Shown here: positions 1 through 8,221 of the stretch, one piece after another
How positions within the stretch are numbered: the first letter of the stretch is position 1
How the letters are laid out: every line of letters begins with the position of its first letter
NCBI GenBank assembly: GCA_902583455.1
Contig: CACHVY010000001.1
Span: 1 to 64,000 of the forward strand
Length of the DNA: 64,000 nt
Reading direction: 5' to 3'
From: an uncultured Pelagibacteraceae bacterium
GTDB lineage: Bacteria; Pseudomonadota; Alphaproteobacteria; Pelagibacterales; Pelagibacteraceae
The notes under the pieces: model-generated
What the model saw: the letters and a program-made list of their open reading frames with translations, nothing else
Database searches by the model: none
What the model was told of the DNA's origin: nothing
Translations under genes and position numbers: made by a program

Positions 1-543
1 GACTCGTTTGAGATAAACAAAATCATAGCTTCAATACTACTCGTAGCACTATTAATAATTGGTATTAGTAAAATTTCAAACATCATATTTAAAGTTGATA
101 AATTAGATAGTTCTGCCTATAAAGTAGATCTTCCTGATGATGGTACCAAACAAATAAGTGGGGAGAACACCATTAAAACTGATGAAAAAGTCGATATCTC
201 GGCTCTTATGGCGTTAGGTGATATCGCGCATGGCGAAAAGGTTTTTAAAAAATGTTCAGCTTGTCATTCAATTGAGGCCGGTGGAGGCAATAAAATCGGA
301 CCAGCATTATATAATGTGGTAGGTAGAAAAATTGCAGCTGTAGAAGATTATAAATATTCGAAAGCATTAGTCGAATACGAAAAAAATTGGTCTTTTGAAG
401 AGCTTAATGGTTTTTTAATAAAACCCCAAAAATGGATCAAAGGCACAAAAATGGCTTACGCAGGATTAAGGAAAGAAAAAGATAGGGCCTCAGTTATTTT
501 ATATCTCAATAAATATTCAGATAATCCACTACCTCTACCTTAA
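1..543 (+). CDS. Membrane-anchored c-type cytochrome (CycM-like), 5' end cut off by window edge
   Basis: The reading frame is open from base 1, so the true start lies upstream. The visible N-terminus has one hydrophobic segment (bases ~25-90, rich in I/L/A) that looks like an uncleaved anchor. An acidic linker follows, then a class I cytochrome c domain. The haem-binding motif CSACH is at bases ~256-270, preceded by GEKVFKKCS. The downstream motif KMAYAGL (near bases 447-467) supplies the axial methionine typical of mitochondrial/alphaproteobacterial c-type cytochromes. The family (CycM/cytochrome c552) carries electrons between the bc1 complex and the terminal oxidase on the periplasmic face of the inner membrane. 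An internal ATG at 208 is not the real start because it would discard the anchor. The 3' end overlaps the convergent argF stop by 9 bases. Confidence 0.88.
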   Translation, partial: DSFEINKIIASILLVALLIIGISKISNIIFKVDKLDSSAYKVDLPDDGTKQISGENTIKTDEKVDISALMALGDIAHGEKVFKKCSACHSIEAGGGNKIGPALYNVVGRKIAAVEDYKYSKALVEYEKNWSFEELNGFLIKPQKWIKGTKMAYAGLRKEKDRASVILYLNKYSDNPLPLP

Positions 544-1464
544 TTTTCCAAAACAGTATAATAATATACTTTTTTGAACGTGAACTCTATTCGAAGCTTG
601 TTGCCAAACGCAAGATCTATTACCTAAAAAAATTTCATCTGTAACTTCATTACCACGAGGTAAGCAATGTAAAAAAATACAATCTCTTTTTGCATAGCTA
701 AATAATTTCTTGTCAATTTTAAATTTTCTAAATTTTTTTAATTTGTTTTTTTTGTTAACTTTATCATTAAGAGATATAACCTTATCAGTAAATATTACAT
801 CAGCATTTAAGGCTGCTTTTTTAGGATCTTCATAAATATAAATTTTTTTCTTATTTTTTTTAACCCAATTTAAAACATCTAAATTTGGTTTAAACTTTTT
901 AGGACAGCCTATTCGCAACTTAAATGAAAATTTTACAGAGGCTGCAATTAAACTATTTAAAACATTATTTGAATCTCCAATCCAGCAGATATCTAAATTT
1001 GAAATAGATTTTTTTTTAATTTCTTCAACCGTGAAGATATCTGATAGTACTTGTGTTGGATGAGACGATGGGCTTAAACCATTAATTACTGGTATTGATA
1101 AATATTTTTTAAAATTTTCCACTTTTTTATCATCATCAGTTCTAAGCATAAATCCATCACCATAGGTAGACAAAATTTTAGCTGTATCTGCTATACTTTC
1201 TCCCCCTTGTCCAAGATGTAGTTCGTTTGATCTTAAAGTAATTGTGCCACCACCCAATTGTTTTATTGCTAAATAAAAACTTAGTCGAGTTCTTAAACTC
1301 GGTTTTTCAAACATCTGTACTAATATTTTACCTTTGAGAGGAGATCCTTTGTCGACTTCCAATGTATTTAATGACTTTCTTAAATTTTTTCTTTTTTTAG
1401 CGTCCAAGATAATTTTTCTAAGATCTTTGGTTTTGATATCTTTTAAATTTATAAAATGATTCAT
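535..1464 (-). CDS. argF: Ornithine carbamoyltransferase
   Basis: ArgF transfers the carbamoyl group of carbamoyl phosphate to ornithine, giving citrulline in arginine biosynthesis. The carbamoyl-phosphate loop is SLRTRLSF (family S-x-R-T-R). HPTQVLSD binds carbamoyl phosphate and HCLPRG carries the catalytic cysteine of the ornithine site. The length of about 309 residues is normal. I chose the ATG at 1464 (MNHFINLKDI), which matches the usual N-terminus and begins one base after the argD stop. An ATG five codons upstream at 1479 would overlap argD. It sits directly behind argD on the same strand, the usual argDF pair of alphaproteobacteria, so the two are presumably co-transcribed. Confidence 0.95.
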   Translation of the reverse strand: MNHFINLKDIKTKDLRKIILDAKKRKNLRKSLNTLEVDKGSPLKGKILVQMFEKPSLRTRLSFYLAIKQLGGGTITLRSNELHLGQGGESIADTAKILSTYGDGFMLRTDDDKKVENFKKYLSIPVINGLSPSSHPTQVLSDIFTVEEIKKKSISNLDICWIGDSNNVLNSLIAASVKFSFKLRIGCPKKFKPNLDVLNWVKKNKKKIYIYEDPKKAALNADVIFTDKVISLNDKVNKKNKLKKFRKFKIDKKLFSYAKRDCIFLHCLPRGNEVTDEIFLGNRSCVWQQASNRVHVQKSILLYCFGKLR

Positions 1465-1465
1465 C

Positions 1466-2632
1466 TTACTTAAGATCATTACAAACTTTGGAGATGATTT
1501 TTACTGCAACGTCTATTTCTTTTTTTTTGACATTTAAAGGGGGTAATATTCGAATAACATTCTCAGCAGCACGAATAGTTAATAATCTATAGTCCATTAG
1601 TTTTTTTATAAATAAATTTGGGTTATTATGAAGTTGAATACCAATCAATAGTCCTCTTCCTCTTATTTCTTTTATAATATCTGGGTGTTTAGATTTAATT
1701 TTATTTAATTTTTCTAAAAAATATTTAGACAATTTTTTTATGTTATTTAAAAAACTTTTTTTTGAAACTATATCCATAACTGTATTGCCAACAGTCATAG
1801 CCAAAGGATTTCCTCCGAAGGTTGAGCCATGAGAACCAGCCGTCATGCCTGATGCAACTTTTTTGTTCATTAAAACTGCTCCAATTGGAAATCCTCCTCC
1901 AATTCCTTTAGCAATTGGAACAATATCTGGTTTCACCTTGGATTTTTCAAACGCAAAAAAATCTCCAGATCTTGCAATGCCGCATTGTACTTCGTCTAAA
2001 ATCAACAATATATTTTTTTTGTTACACAAATGTCTTAGTTCTTTCAAACACCAATCAGGTATTACTTTAATCCCGCCTTCCCCCATGATTGTTTCAACCA
2101 TGATTGCAGCGGTGTTTTTATTTATCTTTTTTTTTAAAGAGTCATGATTTCCAAAATTAAAATGGTCAAATCCTGGTATTTTGGGGCCAAATCCTTCTGT
2201 CATTTTTTTTGATCCACTAGCAAAAATTGCAGCCAGTGTTCTTCCATGAAATGAATTCTTAACACACAAAATTCTGTTTTTATTTGGTTTTCCTATTGAA
2301 TAAAAGTATCTTCTCGCAACTTTAACCGCAGCCTCTGTTGCCTCAGTTCCGCTATTTTGAAACATAACAAAATCAGCAAAAGTTTTATTACATAGTTTTT
2401 TTGCGAGTTTTTCACCCTCTGGAATTTGAAATGCATTAGAAACATGCCATAGTTTTCGGGATTGATTTTTTATGGTTTTTACAAGTTTTGGATGTGAATG
2501 ACCCAAAGAATTTACTGCAATACCTTGGACAAAGTCTAGATACTTTTTGTTTTCAGAAGAAAATAAGTAACTTCCCTTTCCAAATTTAAAAGAAATTTTT
2601 TTTCTATTATAGTTTTTTGCCAAATAGCTCAT
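1466..2632 (-). CDS. argD: Acetylornithine aminotransferase
   Basis: This is a class III PLP aminotransferase that converts N-acetylglutamate semialdehyde to N-acetylornithine. The same enzyme often also serves succinyl-diaminopimelate transamination in lysine synthesis, which fits dapD/dapE elsewhere in the window. Visible motifs are QNSGTEATEAAVK (cofactor phosphate site), FHGRTLAA, the LDEVQCGIARSG aspartate that pairs with the pyridine nitrogen, and the PLP lysine in PIAKGIGGGFPIGA. The 388-residue length is standard. The start ATG overlaps the stop of the upstream permease gene by four bases (ATGA), suggesting coupled translation. It is followed by argF. Confidence 0.95.
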   Translation of the reverse strand: MSYLAKNYNRKKISFKFGKGSYLFSSENKKYLDFVQGIAVNSLGHSHPKLVKTIKNQSRKLWHVSNAFQIPEGEKLAKKLCNKTFADFVMFQNSGTEATEAAVKVARRYFYSIGKPNKNRILCVKNSFHGRTLAAIFASGSKKMTEGFGPKIPGFDHFNFGNHDSLKKKINKNTAAIMVETIMGEGGIKVIPDWCLKELRHLCNKKNILLILDEVQCGIARSGDFFAFEKSKVKPDIVPIAKGIGGGFPIGAVLMNKKVASGMTAGSHGSTFGGNPLAMTVGNTVMDIVSKKSFLNNIKKLSKYFLEKLNKIKSKHPDIIKEIRGRGLLIGIQLHNNPNLFIKKLMDYRLLTIRAAENVIRILPPLNVKKKEIDVAVKIISKVCNDLK

Positions 2633-3441
2633 GTCTTTATTTTATATCCTATTTTATACAAATAATAAGCAGTCCACCACAAAAGTAAATTTAGAATTAA
2701 TAAGTAAATTACCCCAAACGTTGTGGATCCATCACTTATACCAATCATCGAAAACCTCAAACCATCTATCATATGAAAAAAGGGATTATAAAAACTCATT
2801 TCTTTTAGTAATTCTGGAAGTCTATCAATTGAATAAAATGTTCCTGATAAAAAAGATAAAGGCACTATTACAAAATTAGTGACGGTGGCCATGTTGTCGT
2901 ATCTATCGGCCCATAAGCCAGCTATAAAACCCAAAGATCCCATAAAAAATGAAGAAAATAATAAGTAAATTATGAAATAGTAATAATTTAAAACTGTTAT
3001 ATCTACAAAAAGATTAAAACAAACAATTGATACAAAGCAAATTATAAAAGCTCTTGTAACTGAGGCAAAAATGATTGCTAAGGTAACTTCTCCTGCAGAC
3101 AATGGGCTTCCAATTAAATCAATTATATTTCCCATCATTTTACCTCCTAATATTGAGGATGATGAGTGGGAAAAAGATTGTTGAATTACTTGCATAGAGA
3201 TTAGTCCAGGAGCTAAAAACTCAATAAAAGGTAAACCTAAAACTTCGCCTCTAACTTCTCCTAAAGCAATCGATATTACAATCAAAAATAGAATTCCTGT
3301 TAACATTGGGCCTAATATTGTTTGCCCTGACACAATTAAAAATCGTAAAGTTTCTTTTTTATATAAAGAACAAAAACCTATCCAATTTATTAATCCAAAT
3401 CTTCTTTTTCCAATTTTGTATTTATTATTCAATTCAACCAT
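2629..3441 (-). CDS. ABC-2 type transporter permease (YadH-like)
   Basis: This is an integral membrane protein of 270 residues with six predicted membrane segments, in the ABC-2 exporter layout. It has the family stretch EFLAPGLISMQVIQQSF followed by the cytoplasmic GKMMGNIIDLIGSPLS loop, which contacts the ATPase. The closest family I recognise is YadH/NodJ-type permeases; the substrate cannot be read from sequence. No ATPase gene is adjacent. The matching YadG-like ATPase is encoded far away at 57109-58026. The gene heads the permease-argD-argF run and its start lies 122 bases from the divergent gcrA. Confidence 0.85.
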   Translation of the reverse strand: MVELNNKYKIGKRRFGLINWIGFCSLYKKETLRFLIVSGQTILGPMLTGILFLIVISIALGEVRGEVLGLPFIEFLAPGLISMQVIQQSFSHSSSSILGGKMMGNIIDLIGSPLSAGEVTLAIIFASVTRAFIICFVSIVCFNLFVDITVLNYYYFIIYLLFSSFFMGSLGFIAGLWADRYDNMATVTNFVIVPLSFLSGTFYSIDRLPELLKEMSFYNPFFHMIDGLRFSMIGISDGSTTFGVIYLLILNLLLWWTAYYLYKIGYKIKT

Positions 3442-3493
3442 AAATATAATTCTTAATAATTTAAAAAAACTGTTAGGAAATAAAATAATCTGC

Positions 3494-3521
3494 TTGTTAA
3501 AAAATTAAATATATTTATGCT
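3494..3521 (+). promoter_or_regulatory. Candidate sigma70 promoter for gcrA
   Basis: TTGTTA at 3494-3499 and TATGCT at 3516-3521 are separated by 16 bases and lie about 40 bases upstream of the gcrA ATG, in the divergent spacer between the ABC permease and gcrA. In so AT-rich a genome such matches are common, so this is a plausible but weak call. Confidence 0.35.
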
Positions 3522-3563
3522 ATATATTGTATTTAATAAAAATTAAATAACAAAATATAGTTT

Positions 3564-4052
3564 ATGAGTTGGACAGATGAAAAAGTCGCTAAATTAAAGG
3601 AGCTTTGGGGCAAGGGCAACACCGCAAGCCAAATAGCTGAAATATTAGGTGGAGTAAGTAGAAATGCTGTAATTGGAAAAGCTCATAGACTGAATCTGTC
3701 TGGTAAAATTATTGCAAAAAAAGGATCTCACAAACAAATAATAGATAAGTCAAAAAATTTAAATGTTAGAAAAGCACGTAAAGGAAGGTTTAAATCTTTA
3801 ATAATTGAAAAGGATTTTGAACCAGAAAACCCAAAACAACTTGAGGAGCTTGATGACAATACGTGTAAATGGCCAATTGGCCACCCAAATGAAAAAGGTT
3901 TTTATTTTTGTGGCAGAACCTCATTAAAAGATTTTTCATATTGCCGCCTTCATTTACTCTACGCGTTTCAGCCGAAAAATAAAAAAGAAGAAGTTGTCGA
4001 TAAAGATAGCGAAGTTCCAAAATTTATACAAAAGAAAATCAAGTCAGCTTAA
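3564..4052 (+). CDS. gcrA: GcrA cell-cycle regulator
   Basis: GcrA is the alphaproteobacterial cofactor that binds sigma70-RNA polymerase and activates promoters carrying methylated GANTC sites. The N-terminal helix-turn-helix is unmistakable: MSWTDEKVAKLKELWGKG, then ASQIAEILGGVSRNAVIGKAHR. The C-terminal third holds the sigma-interacting zinc-like module with the cysteines of CKWPIG, FCGR and YCRLHL. The 162-residue length is typical. It stands alone with its own spacer and overlaps the convergent SHOCT gene by 9 bases. No CcrM methyltransferase lies in this window. Confidence 0.95.
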   Translation: MSWTDEKVAKLKELWGKGNTASQIAEILGGVSRNAVIGKAHRLNLSGKIIAKKGSHKQIIDKSKNLNVRKARKGRFKSLIIEKDFEPENPKQLEELDDNTCKWPIGHPNEKGFYFCGRTSLKDFSYCRLHLLYAFQPKNKKEEVVDKDSEVPKFIQKKIKSA

Positions 4053-4286
4053 CAGTTTTTTTTTAGCAGCAATAAATTCTTTTTTAGTGATCGATCCATC
4101 TTCATAAAGACTTTTTAATTTTCTTAATTCACTAGAAATATTTTTTGAAAATCTAGATTTATTTTTAAGTTTTTCTTTGTTATTAATTTTTTTTGCTTCC
4201 ACTCCCCTGTTAATTCCTAATACAGCTAAATATAAAACAAAAAATAATATCAGTCCAACAACAATGTAAATAATCCAAGCTATCAT
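4044..4286 (-). CDS. Small membrane protein with SHOCT-like C-terminus
   Basis: This 80-residue protein has one N-terminal membrane helix (IIYIVVGLILFFVLYLAVLG), then a basic linker. The C-terminal segment LRKLKSLYEDGSITKKEFIAAKK matches the SHOCT pattern (L..L..L...G.IT..EF...K). SHOCT modules are short oligomerisation/regulatory tails found on many bacterial membrane proteins. A specific function cannot be assigned. It lies 12 bases downstream of the NDUFA9-like gene on the same strand and its end overlaps gcrA. Confidence 0.7.
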   Translation of the reverse strand: MIAWIIYIVVGLILFFVLYLAVLGINRGVEAKKINNKEKLKNKSRFSKNISSELRKLKSLYEDGSITKKEFIAAKKKLLS

Positions 4287-4298
4287 AATTTAAATTTT

Positions 4299-5246
4299 CT
4301 ATTTTTTTTTTGCATACTCTCCAGTTTCTTTCCACATATAACAATATTTTTCTACTTCATTTTCAAAATCTAGTTCAAATTTTTTGCCGATATCTAAGTT
4401 TGTTTTATACTGTCCTGAGGGAATATTATCATAATAGAGTAGTTTTATTTGGTCTTTAGTTATTAGAGGTTTTGGTAAAATTTGAAAAAAAGATGCCATA
4501 ACATTTGCGACAAATATAGGAATTGGAATAAAAAATCTTTTTTTTTCAATTAATTTAAGTAACTTTTGTATTATTTCTTTGAAAGTTAATTCTTCAGGTC
4601 CAATACATTCTATTGTTTGATTGCTTATATCATTTTCAATTATATCTATAATCAAATTACAAATATCAGCACAATGCAGAGGCATAAATTTAGTTTTACC
4701 CTCGTAATATAATGGGAAAATTGGAGACAAGTTAAGTAATCCCATAAGCATCGTTGTAAAATTATCATCTACAGAGTAAATAATAGATGGCTTTAAAATT
4801 ATTGTATTTTTAAAGTTTTTACGAACTTCAATTTCTCCCTTTAATTTACTAATTGCGTACTTTGAATCTTTCGCATTTTCGATACCTAGTGCGGAAAGAT
4901 GGATAAATTTACTTATTTTATGCTTATCACAAAGATTTGAAATAATGCTAGGGAATCTTTCATGTATATTGATAAAATTATTTGGTCCTTTTTCAAATAA
5001 AATTCCAACTAGATTTATACAAACATCGGTTTTTTTTATTAATTCTTCAATTTTTTTAACATTAAATAAATTAGTTTCCACTATTTCTAGATATCCTGGA
5101 TTTGCTTGAGTTTTCAGTATATACCCCTTTTGATGAAGATTTCTTGTAACTGCGGTCACCTTTAAATTTTTTTGTGTTAATCCTCTTATTAAGTTCCGGC
5201 CAATTTGACCACTAGCGCCAAAAATTAGACAATTTTTTGGTTTCAT
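4299..5246 (-). CDS. NAD(P)-binding SDR-like protein related to complex I subunit NDUFA9
   Basis: This is an atypical (extended) short-chain dehydrogenase of 315 residues. The N-terminal Rossmann motif is IFGASGQIGRNLI (family GxxGxxG). An NLVGILFE strand follows, then HLSALGIENAKDSKYAISKLKGE with the Y-x3-K pair, and IILKPSIIYSVDDNF. These are the hallmarks of the NDUFA9/39-kDa accessory subunit of respiratory complex I and its alphaproteobacterial homologues. The bacterial homologue may associate with complex I, but no nuo gene is nearby. Its start is only 25 bases from the divergent rnd start. Confidence 0.82.
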   Translation of the reverse strand: MKPKNCLIFGASGQIGRNLIRGLTQKNLKVTAVTRNLHQKGYILKTQANPGYLEIVETNLFNVKKIEELIKKTDVCINLVGILFEKGPNNFINIHERFPSIISNLCDKHKISKFIHLSALGIENAKDSKYAISKLKGEIEVRKNFKNTIILKPSIIYSVDDNFTTMLMGLLNLSPIFPLYYEGKTKFMPLHCADICNLIIDIIENDISNQTIECIGPEELTFKEIIQKLLKLIEKKRFFIPIPIFVANVMASFFQILPKPLITKDQIKLLYYDNIPSGQYKTNLDIGKKFELDFENEVEKYCYMWKETGEYAKKK

Positions 5247-5271
5247 ATATATATTATTATTTAAAAATTTT

Positions 5272-5877
5272 ATGGATATTAAGCTTCACAAAAACGATTT
5301 ACCAAAAGATTTAGATTTTGGCAATAAGATTGCGATAGATTGTGAGTTTATGGGATTAAACTTTTTAAGAGACAAACTATGTCTAGTCCAAATTTCTGCT
5401 GGTAATTCTGATGCTCATATTGTTCAACTTGATAGAACTAAATACGAAGCGCCAAATTTAAAAAAAATTTTATCAAATCAATCAATAATTAAAATATTCC
5501 ATTATGCTAGAGCAGATTTAGTTTTTATTAAAAAATACCTAAACATTGATGTAGATAATATTGAAGATACAAAGTTGCAGTCAAAATTAATAAGAAAATA
5601 TACTGACAAACATGGTCTCAAAGATCTTGTTAAAGAGTTCGTTGGAATAGATATAAGTAAACAATATCAATCGTCTGATTTTGGAGGTGAACTTTCCTCA
5701 GCTCAGTTAAAATATTGTGCTAACGATGTTGTATTTTTACATAAAATTAACGATTCATTAAATAAGATGTTAAAACGAGAAAATCGTATGAATCTTTATA
5801 AAGATTGTTTGCGATATTTAAACACTAGAGTAAAATTGGATTTAGAAGGTTTCCAGGATGATATTTGGTCACACTAA
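5272..5877 (+). CDS. rnd: Ribonuclease D-family 3'-5' exonuclease
   Basis: This DEDDy exonuclease trims RNA 3' ends, including tRNA precursors. Exo I is AIDCEFMGL (the D-x-E pair), Exo II lies in HYARADLVF and Exo III is YCANDVVFL with the Tyr and Asp of the DEDDy class. At 201 residues it is the short form, consisting of the catalytic domain only, without HRDC domains; short Rnd proteins are usual in alphaproteobacteria. Its stop codon overlaps the next ATG (TAATG), and rnd-kdsD-lptC is the customary alphaproteobacterial order. Confidence 0.9.
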   Translation: MDIKLHKNDLPKDLDFGNKIAIDCEFMGLNFLRDKLCLVQISAGNSDAHIVQLDRTKYEAPNLKKILSNQSIIKIFHYARADLVFIKKYLNIDVDNIEDTKLQSKLIRKYTDKHGLKDLVKEFVGIDISKQYQSSDFGGELSSAQLKYCANDVVFLHKINDSLNKMLKRENRMNLYKDCLRYLNTRVKLDLEGFQDDIWSH

Positions 5878-6857
5878 TGAGTAGTAAAAAATTTAATAAG
5901 ATAGCTCAAGATGTTATTTTATCTGAAATAAAATCTTTAAAAAAATTAAGGTCTTCTATTGATAAAAACTTTAATAAAGTAATTGAAACTATTACTAGTT
6001 GTAAAAAGGGTAAAATAATATTATCTGGTGTTGGAAAATCCGGTATTATTGCGAGAAAAATTTCTTCTACTCTTTCATCCGTAGGGACACCATCTTTTTT
6101 TGTAGATGCTAGTTCATGCTCTCATGGTGATTTAGGTCAAATAACATCTAATGATGTTCTTATACTAATCAGCAATAGCGGTGAGTCAGCTGAACTAAAA
6201 AATATAATACAGTACGCTAATAGAAATAAAAATATAATTTTAATAGGTATAGTATCAAAGAAAAATTCACTACTTTATAAAAATTCTGACTTGAAAATTT
6301 TATTACCTGAGGTTAAAGAGGCTGGGCCAGGAAATATTGTGCCAACATCATCAACTATAATGCAGCTTGCTATTGGAGACGCAATAGCTATATCAACAAT
6401 GAAGCATAAAAACTTTGGTGAAAAAGATTTCAAAAAATTTCACCCATCTGGAAGTATTGGCGCTAAACTAAAAACAGTTGAAGATTTAATGTTAAAAGGT
6501 AAAAAAATTCCTTTTATAAATGAAAATGTTGCAATGAATGCAGCTTTAAAAATTATTACCAAAAAAAAACTTGGTGTTTTAATTGTTCAGAATAATTTCA
6601 AAAAAACAAATGGGATAATAACTGACGGTCAAATTAGAAGAATTAATGAAAAAAAAGGAAATTTAGATAATCTTAAAGTTAAAGATGTAATGACAAAAAA
6701 TCCTATATCTGTAAATAAAGAAGTTTTAGCTGTTAAGGCTCTAGCATTAATGAATTCAAAAAGAATAACATCTTTATGTGTTCATAAAAGTATCTCAAGA
6801 AGTAAAACTATTGGTATAATTCATATCCATAATATTTTGGAGAATAATATTCAATAA
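5877..6857 (+). CDS. kdsD: Arabinose-5-phosphate isomerase (KpsF/GutQ family)
   Basis: KdsD interconverts ribulose-5-phosphate and arabinose-5-phosphate, the first step of Kdo synthesis for lipopolysaccharide. The N-terminal SIS domain shows SGVGKSGIIARKISSTLSS, SHGDLGQ and SNSGESAEL. The lysine-rich linker FHPSGSIGAKL leads to a pair of CBS domains (roughly residues 205-325), with VKDVMTKNPISV opening the second. I chose the ATG at 5877, overlapping the rnd stop as TAATG. A TTG at 5865 in the same frame is possible but less likely. It is followed immediately by lptC. Confidence 0.93.
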   Translation: MSSKKFNKIAQDVILSEIKSLKKLRSSIDKNFNKVIETITSCKKGKIILSGVGKSGIIARKISSTLSSVGTPSFFVDASSCSHGDLGQITSNDVLILISNSGESAELKNIIQYANRNKNIILIGIVSKKNSLLYKNSDLKILLPEVKEAGPGNIVPTSSTIMQLAIGDAIAISTMKHKNFGEKDFKKFHPSGSIGAKLKTVEDLMLKGKKIPFINENVAMNAALKIITKKKLGVLIVQNNFKKTNGIITDGQIRRINEKKGNLDNLKVKDVMTKNPISVNKEVLAVKALALMNSKRITSLCVHKSISRSKTIGIIHIHNILENNIQ

Positions 6858-7454
6858 ATGGATAAAAAAACATACATTCAAATTTCTATAGTCTTTGTAA
6901 TTTTGATTATCATAACAATCGTTTATCTGGATTATTTTAAAAATGTAGATGTTAAACAATTGAATAATTCAGAAAATGTAAATATTGAAATTAAAAAAGG
7001 ATCTGACGATTTAATTTCAGAAATGTTCTATTTTTCAGAAGATAATAAAGGTAACAGGTATGAAATTAAATCTGAATATGGTGTTATAAATCCTGATAAA
7101 TCTAATTTAATATTAATGGATAAAGTGACTGCAATTATATTTTTGTTGAACGGGGAGAAAATTTTTATCAGTTCTAACAAAGCTGAATATGATGACAATA
7201 ACAATGATACAACTTTTAGTGGCTCAGTGAAAATGGTCTATAGTGATCATAAAATAAATTCTGAGTACATGGACCTATCTTTTAAAGACCAAACAGCAAC
7301 TTTGTATGATAAAGTAAGTTATAAAAGTAGTTTAACTAAACTAAGTGCAGATAAAATATTTATAGATTTTGTGAATAAAACCACAAAAATTCAAATGGAA
7401 GATGAAAATAAAAATATTCTTGTTCGGAGTAAATTAAAAAATGTCAGTAATTAA
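6858..7454 (+). CDS. lptC: LPS export protein LptC
   Basis: LptC is the bitopic inner-membrane protein that passes lipopolysaccharide from the LptBFG transporter to LptA. The 198-residue product has one N-terminal membrane helix (IQISIVFVILIIITIVYL) and a periplasmic beta-rich domain with the repeating pattern KIFISSNKAEYDDNNNDTTFSGSV and KINSEYMDLSFKD, typical of the OstA/LptC fold. It starts on the base after the kdsD stop and overlaps lptB by 14 bases. The usual intervening gene lptA is absent. This protein appears to be LptC alone rather than a C-A fusion. Confidence 0.82.
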   Translation: MDKKTYIQISIVFVILIIITIVYLDYFKNVDVKQLNNSENVNIEIKKGSDDLISEMFYFSEDNKGNRYEIKSEYGVINPDKSNLILMDKVTAIIFLLNGEKIFISSNKAEYDDNNNDTTFSGSVKMVYSDHKINSEYMDLSFKDQTATLYDKVSYKSSLTKLSADKIFIDFVNKTTKIQMEDENKNILVRSKLKNVSN

Positions 7455-8217
7455 AAAGTTTCGAATAATAAAATTTAAGCAAAAAAAACCTCTTTTGAAA
7501 TTAGAAAATATTAATATAGCATTTGCAAATAGACCGATATTGCAAAATATTAACTTGGAAATAAATCATGGCGAAATACTTGGTATGCTTGGACCAAACG
7601 GTGTGGGAAAGTCAACTATATTTAATTTGATTACTGGTCTTATAAAACCCGACAAAGGTGAAATTATCATAAAAGACGAAAAAGTTAATGAATATCCAAT
7701 ATTTGTAAGAACATCTAGATTTAAATTGAACATTTGTCCGCAAATTGGTGGTTATTTTTTTGATTTAACTTTGCAAGAAAATCTGAAAGCAGTGGCAGAA
7801 ATACAGGTTAAAGAAGCTAGAACTAGAGAGGAAAAAATTAATTATCTAATCTCAAAATTTGATTTGGAAAATATAAGAGATATAAAAGCACGTCATCTAT
7901 CAGGGGGACAAAAAAAACGTTTAATTCTTGCAATGGCTCTATTAGGTGATCCAGAATTGCTTCTTCTGGATGAGCCCTTTAGTGCACTAGATATAAAATC
8001 AATAAAAACATTACAAGATATAATTATAAACTTACAATCAGAAAGAAAAATAAGTATTTGTATTACAGATCATCAAGCTGCTGATTTACTTAGAGTTTGT
8101 GACTCTGCAATTGTTCTAGCTGATGGAAAAGTTGTAGCAAAAGGAACGCCCTCAGAGTTAGTAAAAAATGAGAATGCAATAAATGCATACTTTGGTGACT
8201 CTTTCAAATTTAATTAA
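7441..8217 (+). CDS. lptB: LPS export ABC transporter ATPase LptB
   Basis: LptB is the cytoplasmic ATPase that powers LPS extraction by LptF/LptG. The Walker A loop is GPNGVGKST, the Q-loop region is NICPQIGGYFF, and the signature is LSGGQKKR. Walker B is LLLLDEPFSALD and the switch histidine is in ITDHQ. The 258-residue length and the continuation VLADGKVVAKGTPSELVKN match LptB rather than generic importers. An N-terminal extension of about 18 basic residues precedes the ABC domain, so a slightly later start cannot be excluded. The gene overlaps lptC and is followed five bases later by aroA. Confidence 0.9.
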   Translation: MSVIKKFRIIKFKQKKPLLKLENINIAFANRPILQNINLEINHGEILGMLGPNGVGKSTIFNLITGLIKPDKGEIIIKDEKVNEYPIFVRTSRFKLNICPQIGGYFFDLTLQENLKAVAEIQVKEARTREEKINYLISKFDLENIRDIKARHLSGGQKKRLILAMALLGDPELLLLDEPFSALDIKSIKTLQDIIINLQSERKISICITDHQAADLLRVCDSAIVLADGKVVAKGTPSELVKNENAINAYFGDSFKFN

Positions 8218-8221
8218 TTTA

